From Umbilicaria muhlenbergii (Eukaryota; Ascomycota; Lecanoromycetes; Umbilicariales; Umbilicariaceae): 64,000 nt of DNA. Every line of letters starts with the position of its first letter. The first letter of the stretch is position 1. A program made the position numbers and the translations under genes. Shown here one piece after another: positions 11,700 to 21,085 of the stretch. Under the pieces are notes generated by a model, which saw only the letters and a program-made list of their open reading frames with translations, did not search any database and was not told the origin of the DNA. The stretch is taken from positions 7,612,828 to 7,676,827 of the forward strand of contig KK106981.1 of NCBI GenBank assembly GCA_000611775.1. The letters are read 5' to 3'.

Positions 11700-12655
11700 T
11701 TTCCGTTCATCATACTTTAGATTTGTTGCATGATTTACATCTAGGAATATTGTCTTCTGCAGTTTATGCAATTAAGTCTCTTAAGTTTTCAGTCATTTGT
11801 TTTAATGATTGATTTAAACTTATTGCTTTTGCATTTTGCTGTAATTCCTTTGTAAAGTTCTCTCAATCCACTTTTTGTATATTGAACAGCGCGTTGAAAG
11901 AACTTTTCATCAGTGTAAGGTTTTCAGTAATTATGAAAAACTGAATAATCTCATGATCTGAATCAGTATACACTTCTTCATTAACTTGCCAATCAATTAT
12001 TTCTGATATTAATTGATTTGTTACAAATATTAAGTCTAGAACTGATGAATATTATTTATTTACAATATGTTTAGTGAACGTCATAGTGTCTGATATATTG
12101 ACTAAATCACAGTGATTTATTTGCAGTCATTGTAGTAAGTTTTCTGCATTTTTTGCGTCTGTGATCATGAAGTTCCATCATGCATGATGTGCATTAAAAT
12201 CTTCACAGATTAAAGTTCTTGATGTTGCAGTTATTTGACTTAACACCTTTTCTACCATTCATGTATTTAATTCAGGCTAAAGAGACCTTTCATTATATAC
12301 ATTCAACAGTAGAATTTCTTCTAAACCTGATGCAGAAATAAACAGAGCTTGTAAATCTGCATCCTTTGATATGTCTGATCTAGGCGTGCATTTTATTCCT
12401 TTGTTTGCTTTTGTAATAAATGTTAAAACTCATGATCTGAGTTCTGACATTGAGATAATGCTAGTAAATGCTGAGTGTGAAATAGTACTGTTATTTGACC
12501 TGATTCATGATTCTTGAATTAACACAATATCTATTTTCCTCACTGCAGCTTCTAAACATGATTACATGACGTTTGTTGATTTATTGCAGTTATGTTGAAA
12601 AATCTATATTTTAAATAATTCCTGCAGGTCTGTGTTTGAATATTGTGTGTTTATA
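11700..12655 (-). pseudogene. LINE B apurinic-type endonuclease domain
   Basis: This is the EEP-fold nuclease between ORF1 and RT. The conserved D-F-N-A-H-H-A-W-W-N block lies near 12,170-12,200 in reverse and is seen more clearly in LINE 2 at 55,815-55,850. Several stops are present. Its role would be to nick target DNA for target-primed reverse transcription. Confidence 0.7.
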
Positions 12656-12662
12656 TTACACA

Positions 12663-12995
12663 TTATTCATTCATGACTAAAGGGTCTCTGTCTGCTGAAT
12701 AGAGTTCAACTGCTCTGTAATATTCACAGTCTTTACTATTCACCTGGTAATTTTCTTTGCAATTTGCACACTTTATTATTGTGTGTTCACATATTTCTTG
12801 TTCATTTTTGCAAATAAAGCACATGTGCTTCCTGATATAATGATTTTCAGTGCATATTTGGCATTTGGCTTCATGCGTGCACTTATGCTGTGTGTGGTCA
12901 AATCCTTGACATTTGATGCATTGCTCATACAGTTTGCAGTCTGTATATTCCGCGGTATGCAGTGAATTTTCAGCCACTATTAACTTAGTTCTCAA
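12663..12995 (-). pseudogene. LINE B ORF1 C-terminus with zinc knuckles
   Basis: A 110-codon open frame with three Cys/His clusters: C-I-K-C-Q-G-F-D-H-T-Q-H-K-C, C-Q-I-C-T-E-N-H-Y-I-R-K-H-M-C and C-A-N-C-K-E-N-Y. This is the Cys-rich nucleic-acid-binding tail of Tad ORF1. It ends at the usual N-E stop before the endonuclease. The upstream half of ORF1 is separated by the SINE at 12,998. Confidence 0.8.
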
Positions 12996-12997
12996 GG

Positions 12998-13891
12998 GAG
13001 AGACAAAGAACTCACACCTTCACATGATGTCTCCTGTTAATACCTACCAGACGTTGTGCACCTGGTAGAGAAGTCAAGATGAGTTTAAAAAACATTGATC
13101 AGACTCATTGAGTCTACAAATGTGACTTTGAAAGCTTATTATGCATGATCAGCCTTCATAAACATTGACCTCAAACACGTGACTTCAGAAGCTCATTATG
13201 CATGGTCAGTCTTCACAAACATTGCCTCAAACGCGACTTTGAAAGCTCATTACGCATGGCCAGCCTTCATAAACATTGACCTCAAACACGTGACTTCAGA
13301 AACTCATTACGCATGATCAGCCTCCACATACATTGACCTCAAACGTCAACTTTGAAAGCTCATTACGCATGGTCAGCCTTCACACACATTGACCAGGCTC
13401 ATTGAGCCTACAAACGTGATTTTGAAAGCTCATTACGCATGGCCAGCCTTCACACACATTGACCTCAAACGTTGACTTCAGAAGCTCATTACGCATGGTC
13501 AGCCTTCACACACATTAACCTCAAACACGTGATTTCAGAAGCTCATTACGCATGGTCAGCCTTCACACACATTGCCTCAAACATTGACTTCAGAAGCTCA
13601 TTACGCATGGTCAGCCTTCACAAACATCAACTCAAACGTGACTTTGAAAGCTCATTACGCATGGCCAGCTTTCACAAACATTGAGAGAGAGTGAGGATGG
13701 AAATCAGGAAGAGGGTTGAGAAGATATTAAAAGAAATATCTAAAACTGTGCAATTCTGGCACCAATAGCAGCCGCCAAAAAAATTGACAAAATAAGTTGA
13801 CTAGAGAGTTTTCTCTCACAAATGTATTGCTAGATTACTAGCCAGTGTCATAGTCTTAGACTGCATACACTTAATGAAGAAATAAAAAAAA
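12998..13891 (+). mobile_element. SINE copy S1 with 55-bp internal repeats
   Basis: An 894-bp insertion in LINE B ORF1, flanked by the 13-bp duplication TTAGTTCTCAAGG (12,985-12,997 and 13,892-13,904) and ending in an A-rich tail. Three parts: a 5' head with a perfect 7-bp stem (13,044-13,068), about ten 55-bp repeats (13,130-13,680), and a 3' tail of about 210 bp that matches the 3' end of the resident LINE, including the last codons and stop of its ORF2. No protein is encoded. It would depend on the LINE for movement. Other copies: 20,461-21,075 and 28,478-29,130. Confidence 0.88.
13130..13680. repeat. Tandem array of about ten 55-bp units inside SINE S1
   Basis: Units share GCTCATTACGCATGG, then CAGCCTTCACA and CATTGACCTCAAAC, and differ by a few bases. 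Copy S2 (28,478-29,130) has about six units and S3 (20,461-21,075) about four or five, so unit number varies. The open plus-strand frame at 13,472-13,684 is only the repeat read through. Confidence 0.9.
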
Positions 13892-14722
13892 TTAGTTCTC
13901 AAGGCTTTTTCAGCCTCTTAGCTGCTTGTGAAGGCAATGACTGCAGATGAATGCCTTTTGAATTTTCTACTCTCTGCTGTAGACATTCAGCTTGGTTTGC
14001 ACATCAATTTTAGACCTTTATTGAAGATCTCAATCTCATTTTTTAGCAGTTGCATCCCCTCCGCATTGTCAAAAATCTCTGTGAATAATTCATGTAGGAT
14101 TATCTTGTACCATTTCTGGTCTTTTCAAACGTGAACTAAGTTCAGGTTTAATTCTGACTCTCAGATCTTTCTATGCTGTAATAGCTCTTCTGCGCTGCTT
14201 TCTTCTACTGCAGTGAGGATTATGCTATTTTGTGACCTAGAAATAGTAGCTGTTGCTACTAGCACCTTTGCAATTTTTACATTTTTCAATGCATTGTTGA
14301 TTTTATCTTGAACTTGCATTGAGTTGAAATTTGCCACTGCAATTGATGTTTTTGATGTCAGCAGTAGCCTGCGTTCCTGTTGTGTAATCTGCCTAGTTTC
14401 TTTGACTAATGCAGACTTTTGCGCCTTTGTAACCACCTCCGTCCATGGTTTACTGCTGTTTTGGGCCAACATTTGCGCAAATGTTGATTTTGGGCTTTGG
14501 TGTTTTTGGGCGTTTTCCGCATTTTCAGTCATACTCACTGAAAAGTTACCTGATTGAGCTGAATTTTTCACCATAGATTCAGGCCCTTGTTTTGCACTAG
14601 TACTGAAGGTTCCAGCCTTATCTGATGTGATTTGACTGTTTTTCATTTCCGCGTGCTGTTTTTGGTTGTTTTGCGCAAATGCTGCATTTGCAACTTTTTG
14701 CATTTTCCCCGTGTTTTCTGCA
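13892..14722 (-). pseudogene. LINE B ORF1, central part
   Basis: The reverse strand is open across 14,161-14,722 and encodes a Gln/Ala/Lys/Ser-rich gag-like protein with A-E-N-T-G-K-M-Q-K-V-A-N and T-S-K-T-S-I-A-V-A-N-F-N blocks. Matching pieces occur at 32,500-32,738 plus 54,418-54,760, at 19,930-20,340 and at 22,557-22,884. The first ten residues of the open frame (14,723-14,751) come from the hAT derivative, not from the LINE. It is probably an RNA-binding ORF1 protein. Confidence 0.75.
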
Positions 14723-15385
14723 TAGGCTGTCACCGCGGGTCGGGGCGACACTGAGTCGGGCCGGGTCAGGCCGGGTCGGGTGGCAGTGTCTCAGTGATTT
14801 TGGACCCACCTTGGCGTGTCAGGTCGGGGCGGGTATTGAAGGCAGACACTGAGGGTAACTAGGACACTGAGAGCCGCAATAATTAGGGCTAAACCCTTTC
14901 ATAATTTCAGATATTATAGAGCTCAATGCGCCCGTCAATTCTGTGTAAAAATCATCAAAAACGGATCGCTGCGCATTAAGTTATGCGAGTTTGAAAGTTG
15001 ACACTTTCGTGAAGTTGATTGATTGACGATGTTCGCCACCCTGAACTTCAAACCCACACAACTCAATGCGCCGCGATCCGTTTTTGATGATTTTTGCATA
15101 GAATTGACGGGCGCATTGAGCTCTACAACTTATAAGTGTTGCTCAAAAAAATCACTTACAATATGATATCTGATAAGCTCATTACCTTGTGGCCTCATCA
15201 ACTTTTTGAAGTTCCTCGCTTAAAATTAAGCTTTTTTCTAGCTGCATTAAGTTAGTTCAGTGTTCATGTGGGTACCTCAGGGTCGACCTGGTTGACCACT
15301 GAATACTGAGTCCATGAAGGGGCTGAACCTGTGAGTCAGGTCTTTGACCATGAACCTGACCTGACCTGACCCAAATGACAGCCTA
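14723..15385 (-). mobile_element. Non-autonomous hAT derivative (663 bp), barely mutated
   Basis: Has the same perfect ends as the large hAT (TAGGCTGTCA / TGACAGCCTA) and about 100-150 bp of matching subterminal sequence on each side, with the coding interior missing. The left subterminus is GC-rich with a repeated CGGGTC motif, while the same region in E1 and E2 is converted to TGAG/TAAG. This copy therefore shows the pre-mutation sequence. It sits in LINE B ORF1, but I cannot find an 8-bp duplication: the flanks are TTTCTGCA and AGCTGTCT. It carries a palindromic MITE at 14,917-15,125. Confidence 0.85.
14917..15125. mobile_element. Palindromic MITE (about 209 bp, Tc1/mariner-like)
   Basis: Two arms of roughly 75-85 bp form a near-perfect inverted repeat beginning GAGCTCAATGCGCCCG on the left, with its reverse complement on the right. 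TA dinucleotides flank both ends, as expected for a Tc1/mariner target duplication. It has no coding capacity and no AT-shift, and lies within the small hAT derivative, so it is among the youngest insertions here. Confidence 0.82.
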
Positions 15386-15441
15386 AGCTGTCTTTACACT
15401 TGCGTTCACGCTATCTGTTTTGCGTAGTAGTAAATCCATTT

Positions 15442-15791
15442 NNNNNNNNNNNNNNNNNNNNNNNNNNNNNNNNNNNNNNNNNNNNNNNNNNNNNNNNNNN
15501 NNNNNNNNNNNNNNNNNNNNNNNNNNNNNNNNNNNNNNNNNNNNNNNNNNNNNNNNNNNNNNNNNNNNNNNNNNNNNNNNNNNNNNNNNNNNNNNNNNNN
15601 NNNNNNNNNNNNNNNNNNNNNNNNNNNNNNNNNNNNNNNNNNNNNNNNNNNNNNNNNNNNNNNNNNNNNNNNNNNNNNNNNNNNNNNNNNNNNNNNNNNN
15701 NNNNNNNNNNNNNNNNNNNNNNNNNNNNNNNNNNNNNNNNNNNNNNNNNNNNNNNNNNNNNNNNNNNNNNNNNNNNNNNNNNNNNNNNNNN
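15442..15791. other. Assembly gap (350 N)
   Basis: A run of 350 unknown bases. By comparison with LINE 2 and LINE C it replaces the start of LINE B ORF1 and part of its 5'UTR. The true length is not known. Confidence 1.
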
Positions 15792-16545
15792 GTCTAAAGG
15801 CCCTGTTTTCTATCCCTGATACTTAGAATAAGTAGCCCTTATGATCCTTAGGAATTTGAGCCTTATAAAAGCCCCTAAAATCACCTGTAGCCTGACTTAA
15901 TCTGAGTTTATTCAAATAGAAAATGATATAGACTCACTGATCTTTACTCTTTATATATGAAATGCTTAATGAGAGTTCTTTATATCTCTTGTACTCAGAA
16001 TAGCACTTTCCTTCACAGGCTTTTTTGTTAATCTGAGCTTTTTACAGTCTTTTATGTCAAACTTAAAAAGAATGACCTTTAGTATTGTAAAGCATGAAGG
16101 AAAATGAGAAAAAAGTGAAGTTTCATGATATTTAACAAGATGATTGATTTAAGGTTTAGTGCTTACACCTCATCAAAATTCTCAAGAACCGTGACTTGAC
16201 GCATGTTGAATAATAACAAAGACAGAAAGCAGTGAATAACAATGTGTTTTTGATGTTTTGTGATTTGTAAAAGCAGTGTAAGATAGATTTAAATTTAATT
16301 CTTACATAACAAGTTAAGAAAAAGGGTATTGTGATTATTGTGTTGTTGTTTTTGTGATTTTTGATTATTTTTGATGTGAAGATTGTGACAACTTCATGAT
16401 ATACTTGAATTCATCATGCTTTCACAATCACTGCTGACTTTGAGAATTGAAAAAAAGGATTTAAGTCTCTGAACTGAGTAGTTTATGAGGCTTATGATAA
16501 TGATATATCATATGTGTGACTTGGTTGCTTTTTGGTTTTTGCGCA
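15792..16545 (-). mobile_element. LINE B 5'UTR
   Basis: Non-coding leader of the Tad-like LINE, alignable with 21,780-22,530 (LINE C) and, in reverse, 30,096-30,830 (LINE 2). The 5' terminus near 16,545 follows the shared AAAAAGCAACCAAG block. An internal promoter would be expected here, but none is identified. Confidence 0.75.
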
Positions 16546-18345
16546 GTTTTTTTGATTAAATGCATTACTTTAGTTGCTGTGAAGACCTTTTTTTAATCAT
16601 TTGTTTTAAAAATTCAGTTTTCTATTTAATTAAATTCTTAACCACTTGACTTCTTTTACTGATTTTATCATTGTGTTATTTGATAAAATAATACTGTTTT
16701 CTGTAGGTTTTTTAAACTTTCAAAGTGAATTAATTTAAATTTACTATTATTAAACTGTACTGTGTTTTTTTTTGCTCATAAGAATGCTGTTTCAGCTGTT
16801 GATTATAATTTTAAACAATTTTCTGCAGCTGATTTTTCAGTAATATATAATGTTATGTTATTTATATAATTGAGTTTTTTTACATCTGTGAATTTAGCCT
16901 TGATTTTTGAGAATAAATACTTTATATATATTTAAAAACAGTATTGAGGATATTAATGATCCTTGTGATATTTCTGTTTTAATACTTTGCATTTGTTGTC
17001 TTTTTTCATCAAAGGTTAATTCTGATTTTTTATTTTCTAGAAAGGATTTTGTTCATGATTGTATTTATACTGATAATTTCAATTTCTTTATAATTAAAAG
17101 TAATTACAGTAGTGATACATGATCAAAAGCTCTCTTAATATTTAGTAATAAACATGATAAAATATTGCCTTTGTTTTAAGCTAATTTTATATCATGTGTT
17201 AAAGTTAATACTGCATTAATTACAGATCTTTGCTTTCTTCCTCTTGTTTAATCTTAATTTAATAAGTTTGTAACTTGACTTAAATATAATAATTTAATTG
17301 CAATAATTTTCTCTGTCACTTTGTTTAAACAGTTTAATAATGTAATTGTTTTGTAAGATTTTAATTTTAAGTAATCTGATTTTCTTGACCTTTTTTGAAA
17401 TAATATTAATACCTTGACATCAGCATTCTGAACAAAACCCTACTTAAATTAATTGTTTATAAATTGTAAACATTAATTCTGATATTACTTGATATGCTTT
17501 TTAAATAATGTAACTCATGAAGCAACATCACACTATAAGCAATGCTGCACCTCCCCCCCCCCCCCCCTCAAGGGAAAAAAATCAGAATTTCACCAATTGA
17601 GCTGTAAATTTTGATTTAAATAAGAAACTTTGAAGCTCTACATTATAATTTATAACAGAGCTGTAAAATCTATGCATTTCAGCATCTTCAAGACTGCTTT
17701 TGTTGTAATAATTGCAGTTTTCATAATCTGCTTCTCCTTTTTATCCTGCAGCTGTTTTAACTTCTTAACTTGTGTCTTTAACTGCTTTCTGAATTTGTAA
17801 GAGTGTTATTATAAGCCTCAATGATTTTCAGAATATGCACTTCTTTCTCTCTTGAATGCATACAATTATGATGAAGAAATGAGTAATTTCAATAATTAAG
17901 GAAGGGGGGGGTGCAGTGTTGCTTATAATGCAGTGTTGCCTCATAAACTACATTAATAGCAAAGGAAATATTATCTGATTCAGGTGCTTTCTTTGCAGAG
18001 AATATAAATATAACTTGTTTAACTTTATTTTCTGTTAAATTTGATCAATTTACATTTTTTGTGTTTTGATTATTTTTAATTTCAGCTGTAGAAGGTTTTA
18101 AATATATTATTATAATAAATGCTTTATATTTGTCTTGAAAATTCTAATATAATATATTATTTTAATTTTGTATTAGTGGTATTTTCTTCATAAGTCATGA
18201 CTTTGTGTATTTATATGTTTAAAATACATCTTTTCTGCTTGCTTTTGTAAGAAATATTGTTTAGGATTTTTGTTTTGCATTTTTAATAACTTGAAAGTAC
18301 TCAGATCTGCTTTTTGTGAAATTAATTCACTGTTTTTCAGATTAA
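16546..18345 (-). pseudogene. LINE C reverse transcriptase (interrupted)
   Basis: The N-terminal RT region aligns with LINE A and LINE B. The part at 16,546-17,500 continues beyond what they retain, towards the palm, but decay is too heavy for me to place the catalytic Asp pair. The MITE at 17,510-17,951 splits it. Everything downstream (RNase H, 3'UTR) is missing because LINE B interrupts. Confidence 0.65.
17510..17951. mobile_element. 442-bp MITE with long inverted ends and poly-C/poly-G
   Basis: Terminal inverted repeats of about 50 bp (GTAACTCATGAAGCAAC... and the complement of ...GTTGCCTCATAAACTAC) end in a 15-base C run at 17,553-17,567 and an 8-base G run at 17,904-17,911. It lies in the RT of LINE C between AAATAAT and ATTAATAGC, an AT-rich duplication whose exact length is ambiguous. 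The interior, in reverse, could be a coiled-coil remnant; no transposase is recognisable. Confidence 0.75.
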
Positions 18346-18349
18346 TTTC

Positions 18350-19365
18350 TTTTGTTATAATGTCTTCTTGCTGTTGACATTTTTTTTCTCAGCCTGATGA
18401 GGTTTTCTGTTCATTACACTTTAGATTTATTGCATGGTTTTTATCTAGAAATATTGTTTTCAGCAGTTTATGTAATTAAATCTTTTAAGTTTTCAGTCAT
18501 TTGTTCTAATGACTGATTTAAACTTATTGCTTTTGCATTTTGCTTTAATTTTTTTGTGAAGTTCTCTCAATCCGCTTTTTGTATATTGAACAGAACGTTG
18601 AATGAACTTTTTATTAATATAAAATTTTTAATAATTATGAAAACTGAATAATCTCATGATCTGAATCAGTATAAACTTCTTTATTAACTTGTCAGTCAAT
18701 TATTTCTGATATTAATTGATTTTTTGCAAATGTTAAATTTAGAACTGATGAATATTGTTTATTTATAATATATCTGATAAATGTCATGATGTTTGATATA
18801 TTGACTAAATCACAGTGATTTGTTTGCAGTCATTGTAGTAAATTTTCTGCATTTTTTGCCTCTGTGATTATAGAGTTTCATCATGTATAATGTGCATTAA
18901 AGTCTTCACAAATTAATGTTCTAGTTGTTGCATTTATTTGATTTAATACTCTTTTCATTGTTTATGTATTTAACTCAGGCTGAAGAGACCTTTCATTGTA
19001 TACATTTAACAGTAAGATTTCTTTTAAACTTGATGTAAATATAAATAAAGTTTGTAAATCTGCATCCTTTGAGATATTTGATCTAGGCGTGCATTTTATT
19101 CCTTTATTTGCTTTTGTAATAAATGTTAAAACTCATAGTCTGAGTTAAAATAATGCTAGTAAATACTGAATATGAAATAATATTATTATTTAACTTAATT
19201 CATGGTTTTTGAATTTATATAATATTTATTTTTCCAACTGCAGCTTCTAAATATGATTGCATGACATTTATTGATTTATTGCAGTTATATTGAAAAATCT
19301 GTATTTTAAATAATTCCTGCAGGTCTATATTTGAATATTGTGTGTTTATATTACACATTATTTAT
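18350..19365 (-). pseudogene. LINE C endonuclease domain
   Basis: Same order and spacing as in LINE B and LINE 2, with the D-F-N-A-H-H block in reverse near 18,885-18,905. Heavily interrupted. Confidence 0.65.
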
Positions 19366-19370
19366 TTATA

Positions 19371-20450
19371 ATTAAAGGGTTTTTATTTGTTGAATAAAGT
19401 TCAACTGCTTTATAACATTCACAGTCTTTGCTATTCACCTGATAATTTTCTTTGCAGTTTACATACTTTATTATTGTGTGATCACATATTTCTTGTCTTT
19501 TTTTGCAAATAAAGCATATGTGCTTCCTGATATAATAATTTTCAGCACATATTTAACATTTGACTTCATGTGTACACTTGTGCTGAGTGTGATCAAATTC
19601 TTAACATTTGATGCATTGATCATATGATTTGCAGTCTGTGTATTTTATAATATGTAGTAAACTTTCAGTTATAATTAACTTAATTCTCAAGGCTTTTTCA
19701 GCCTCTTGACTGCTTGTGAAAGTAATAATAATAAATAAATATCTTTTAAATTTTCTACTCTCTGCTGTAAATATTCAGCTTGGTTTACACATCAATTTTA
19801 AATCTTTATTAAAGATCTCAACCTCATCTTTTAACAATTGTATTTCCTCTGCATTGTTAAAAATCTTTGTAGACAATTTATGTAAAATTATCTTATATCA
19901 TTTCTGATTTTTTTGAATGTGAGTTAATTTCAGGTTCAATTCAACTCTTAAATATTTTTATATTATAATAACTCTTCTGCATTGCTCTCTTCTGCAGCAG
20001 TGAAAATTATGTTATTTTGTGATTTAAAAATAATAACTGTTGCTATTAACACTTTTGCAATTTTTGCATTTTTTAATGCATTTTTGACTTTGTCTCAGAT
20101 TTGCATTAAGTTAAAACTTGTCACTGCAATTAATATTTTTAATATTAACAGTAATCTATATTCCTGTTGTGTGATTTGCTTAATCTTTTTAATTAATATT
20201 AATTTTTACATTGTTTTAATCACCTCTGTTCATGATTTGTTGCTATTTTCAGTCAACATTTGTGCAAATATTGATTTGAGGCTTTAGTGTTTTTGAGCAT
20301 TTTCAGCATTTTCAGTCATACTTGCTGAAATCATTCCTGATTTAACTAAAAAATTTATCATAAGTGTGAGTAACTGATTTGCACTAACTGTATACTTTTT
20401 AACTTTATTAACTCAATTTAATTGAGTCTTGCTTCAAAATGTTGTTTTTG
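19371..20450 (-). pseudogene. LINE C ORF1, C-terminal part
   Basis: In reverse this shows the zinc-knuckle region (about 19,390-19,700) and the central Gln/Lys-rich region (about 19,930-20,340), parallel to LINE B. Open frames on the plus strand at 19,716-19,907 and 19,982-20,287 are antisense shadows. The N-terminal part follows SINE S3, at 21,086-21,350. Confidence 0.65.
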
Positions 20451-20460
20451 ATTACTTTGT

Positions 20461-21075
20461 TATTATTTATTATTTATTTCTTTAATAAGTGTATACAGTC
20501 TAAGACTATGACACTAGCTAGTAATTTAATAATATATTTATGAGAGAAAACTCTCTCATCAACTTATTTTGTCAATTTTTTTGACAGCTGTTATTGGTGT
20601 CAAAATTACACAGTTTTAAATATTTTTTTTAATATCTCCTCAACCCTCTTCCTGATTTTCATCCTTAATATTTGTAGGCTCACTACACTTGATTTGTGAG
20701 GTGAAAGTTAATCATTATGCATGTAATGAGTTTCTGTGATCATGTATATGACTTACATCAGGTCTGCAGTGGGTAAAATTTAATTATTATACATGTAATG
20801 AGCTTTTATGATCATGTATATAACTTACATCAGGTCTGCAATGAGTGAAATTTAAGTATTACATATGTAATGAGCTTCTAAAGTCACGTTTTTAAGGTTA
20901 ATATTTATAAAGGCTAATCATATGTAATGAGCTTTTAAAGTCATATTTGTAGACTCAATGAGTTTTATTAATGTTTTATTTTAAACTGATTTTAACTTCT
21001 TTATCAGGTGCACAACATCTGGTAGATATTAATAAAAAACATTATATAAAGATATAAATTCTTTATCTTTCTTTA
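20461..21075 (-). mobile_element. SINE copy S3
   Basis: Inserted in LINE C ORF1 with the 10-bp duplication ATTACTTTGT (20,451-20,460 and 21,076-21,085). In the minus orientation it has the SINE head with its stem, about four or five degraded 55-bp repeats, the LINE-like tail with the GAGAG/CTCTC hairpin near 20,541-20,560, and an A-rich end. It has more transitions than S1. Confidence 0.85.
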
Positions 21076-21085
21076 ATTACTTTGT

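Larger units (their letters stand above)
11014..16545 (-). mobile_element. LINE B, Tad-like (minus strand)
   Basis: Reading leftward from 16,545: 5'UTR, assembly gap, ORF1, endonuclease, and the first part of reverse transcriptase, which stops where LINE A begins at 11,014. It hosts a SINE (12,998-13,891) and a hAT derivative (14,723-15,385). ORF1 around 14,161-14,722 keeps many CG dinucleotides and a long open frame, so this copy is less mutated than LINE A or C. The 3' part of ORF2 and the 3'UTR are not present. Confidence 0.85.

Noticed and set aside
13472-13684. CRISPR-like regularly spaced repeats, and an ORF over them
   Set aside because: The 55-bp units are contiguous, have no unique spacers, and lie inside a SINE with clear target duplications in a fungal LINE.
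15400-15819. Two long plus-strand ORFs made almost wholly of unknown residues
   Set aside because: They run through the 350-N gap and have no real coding content.
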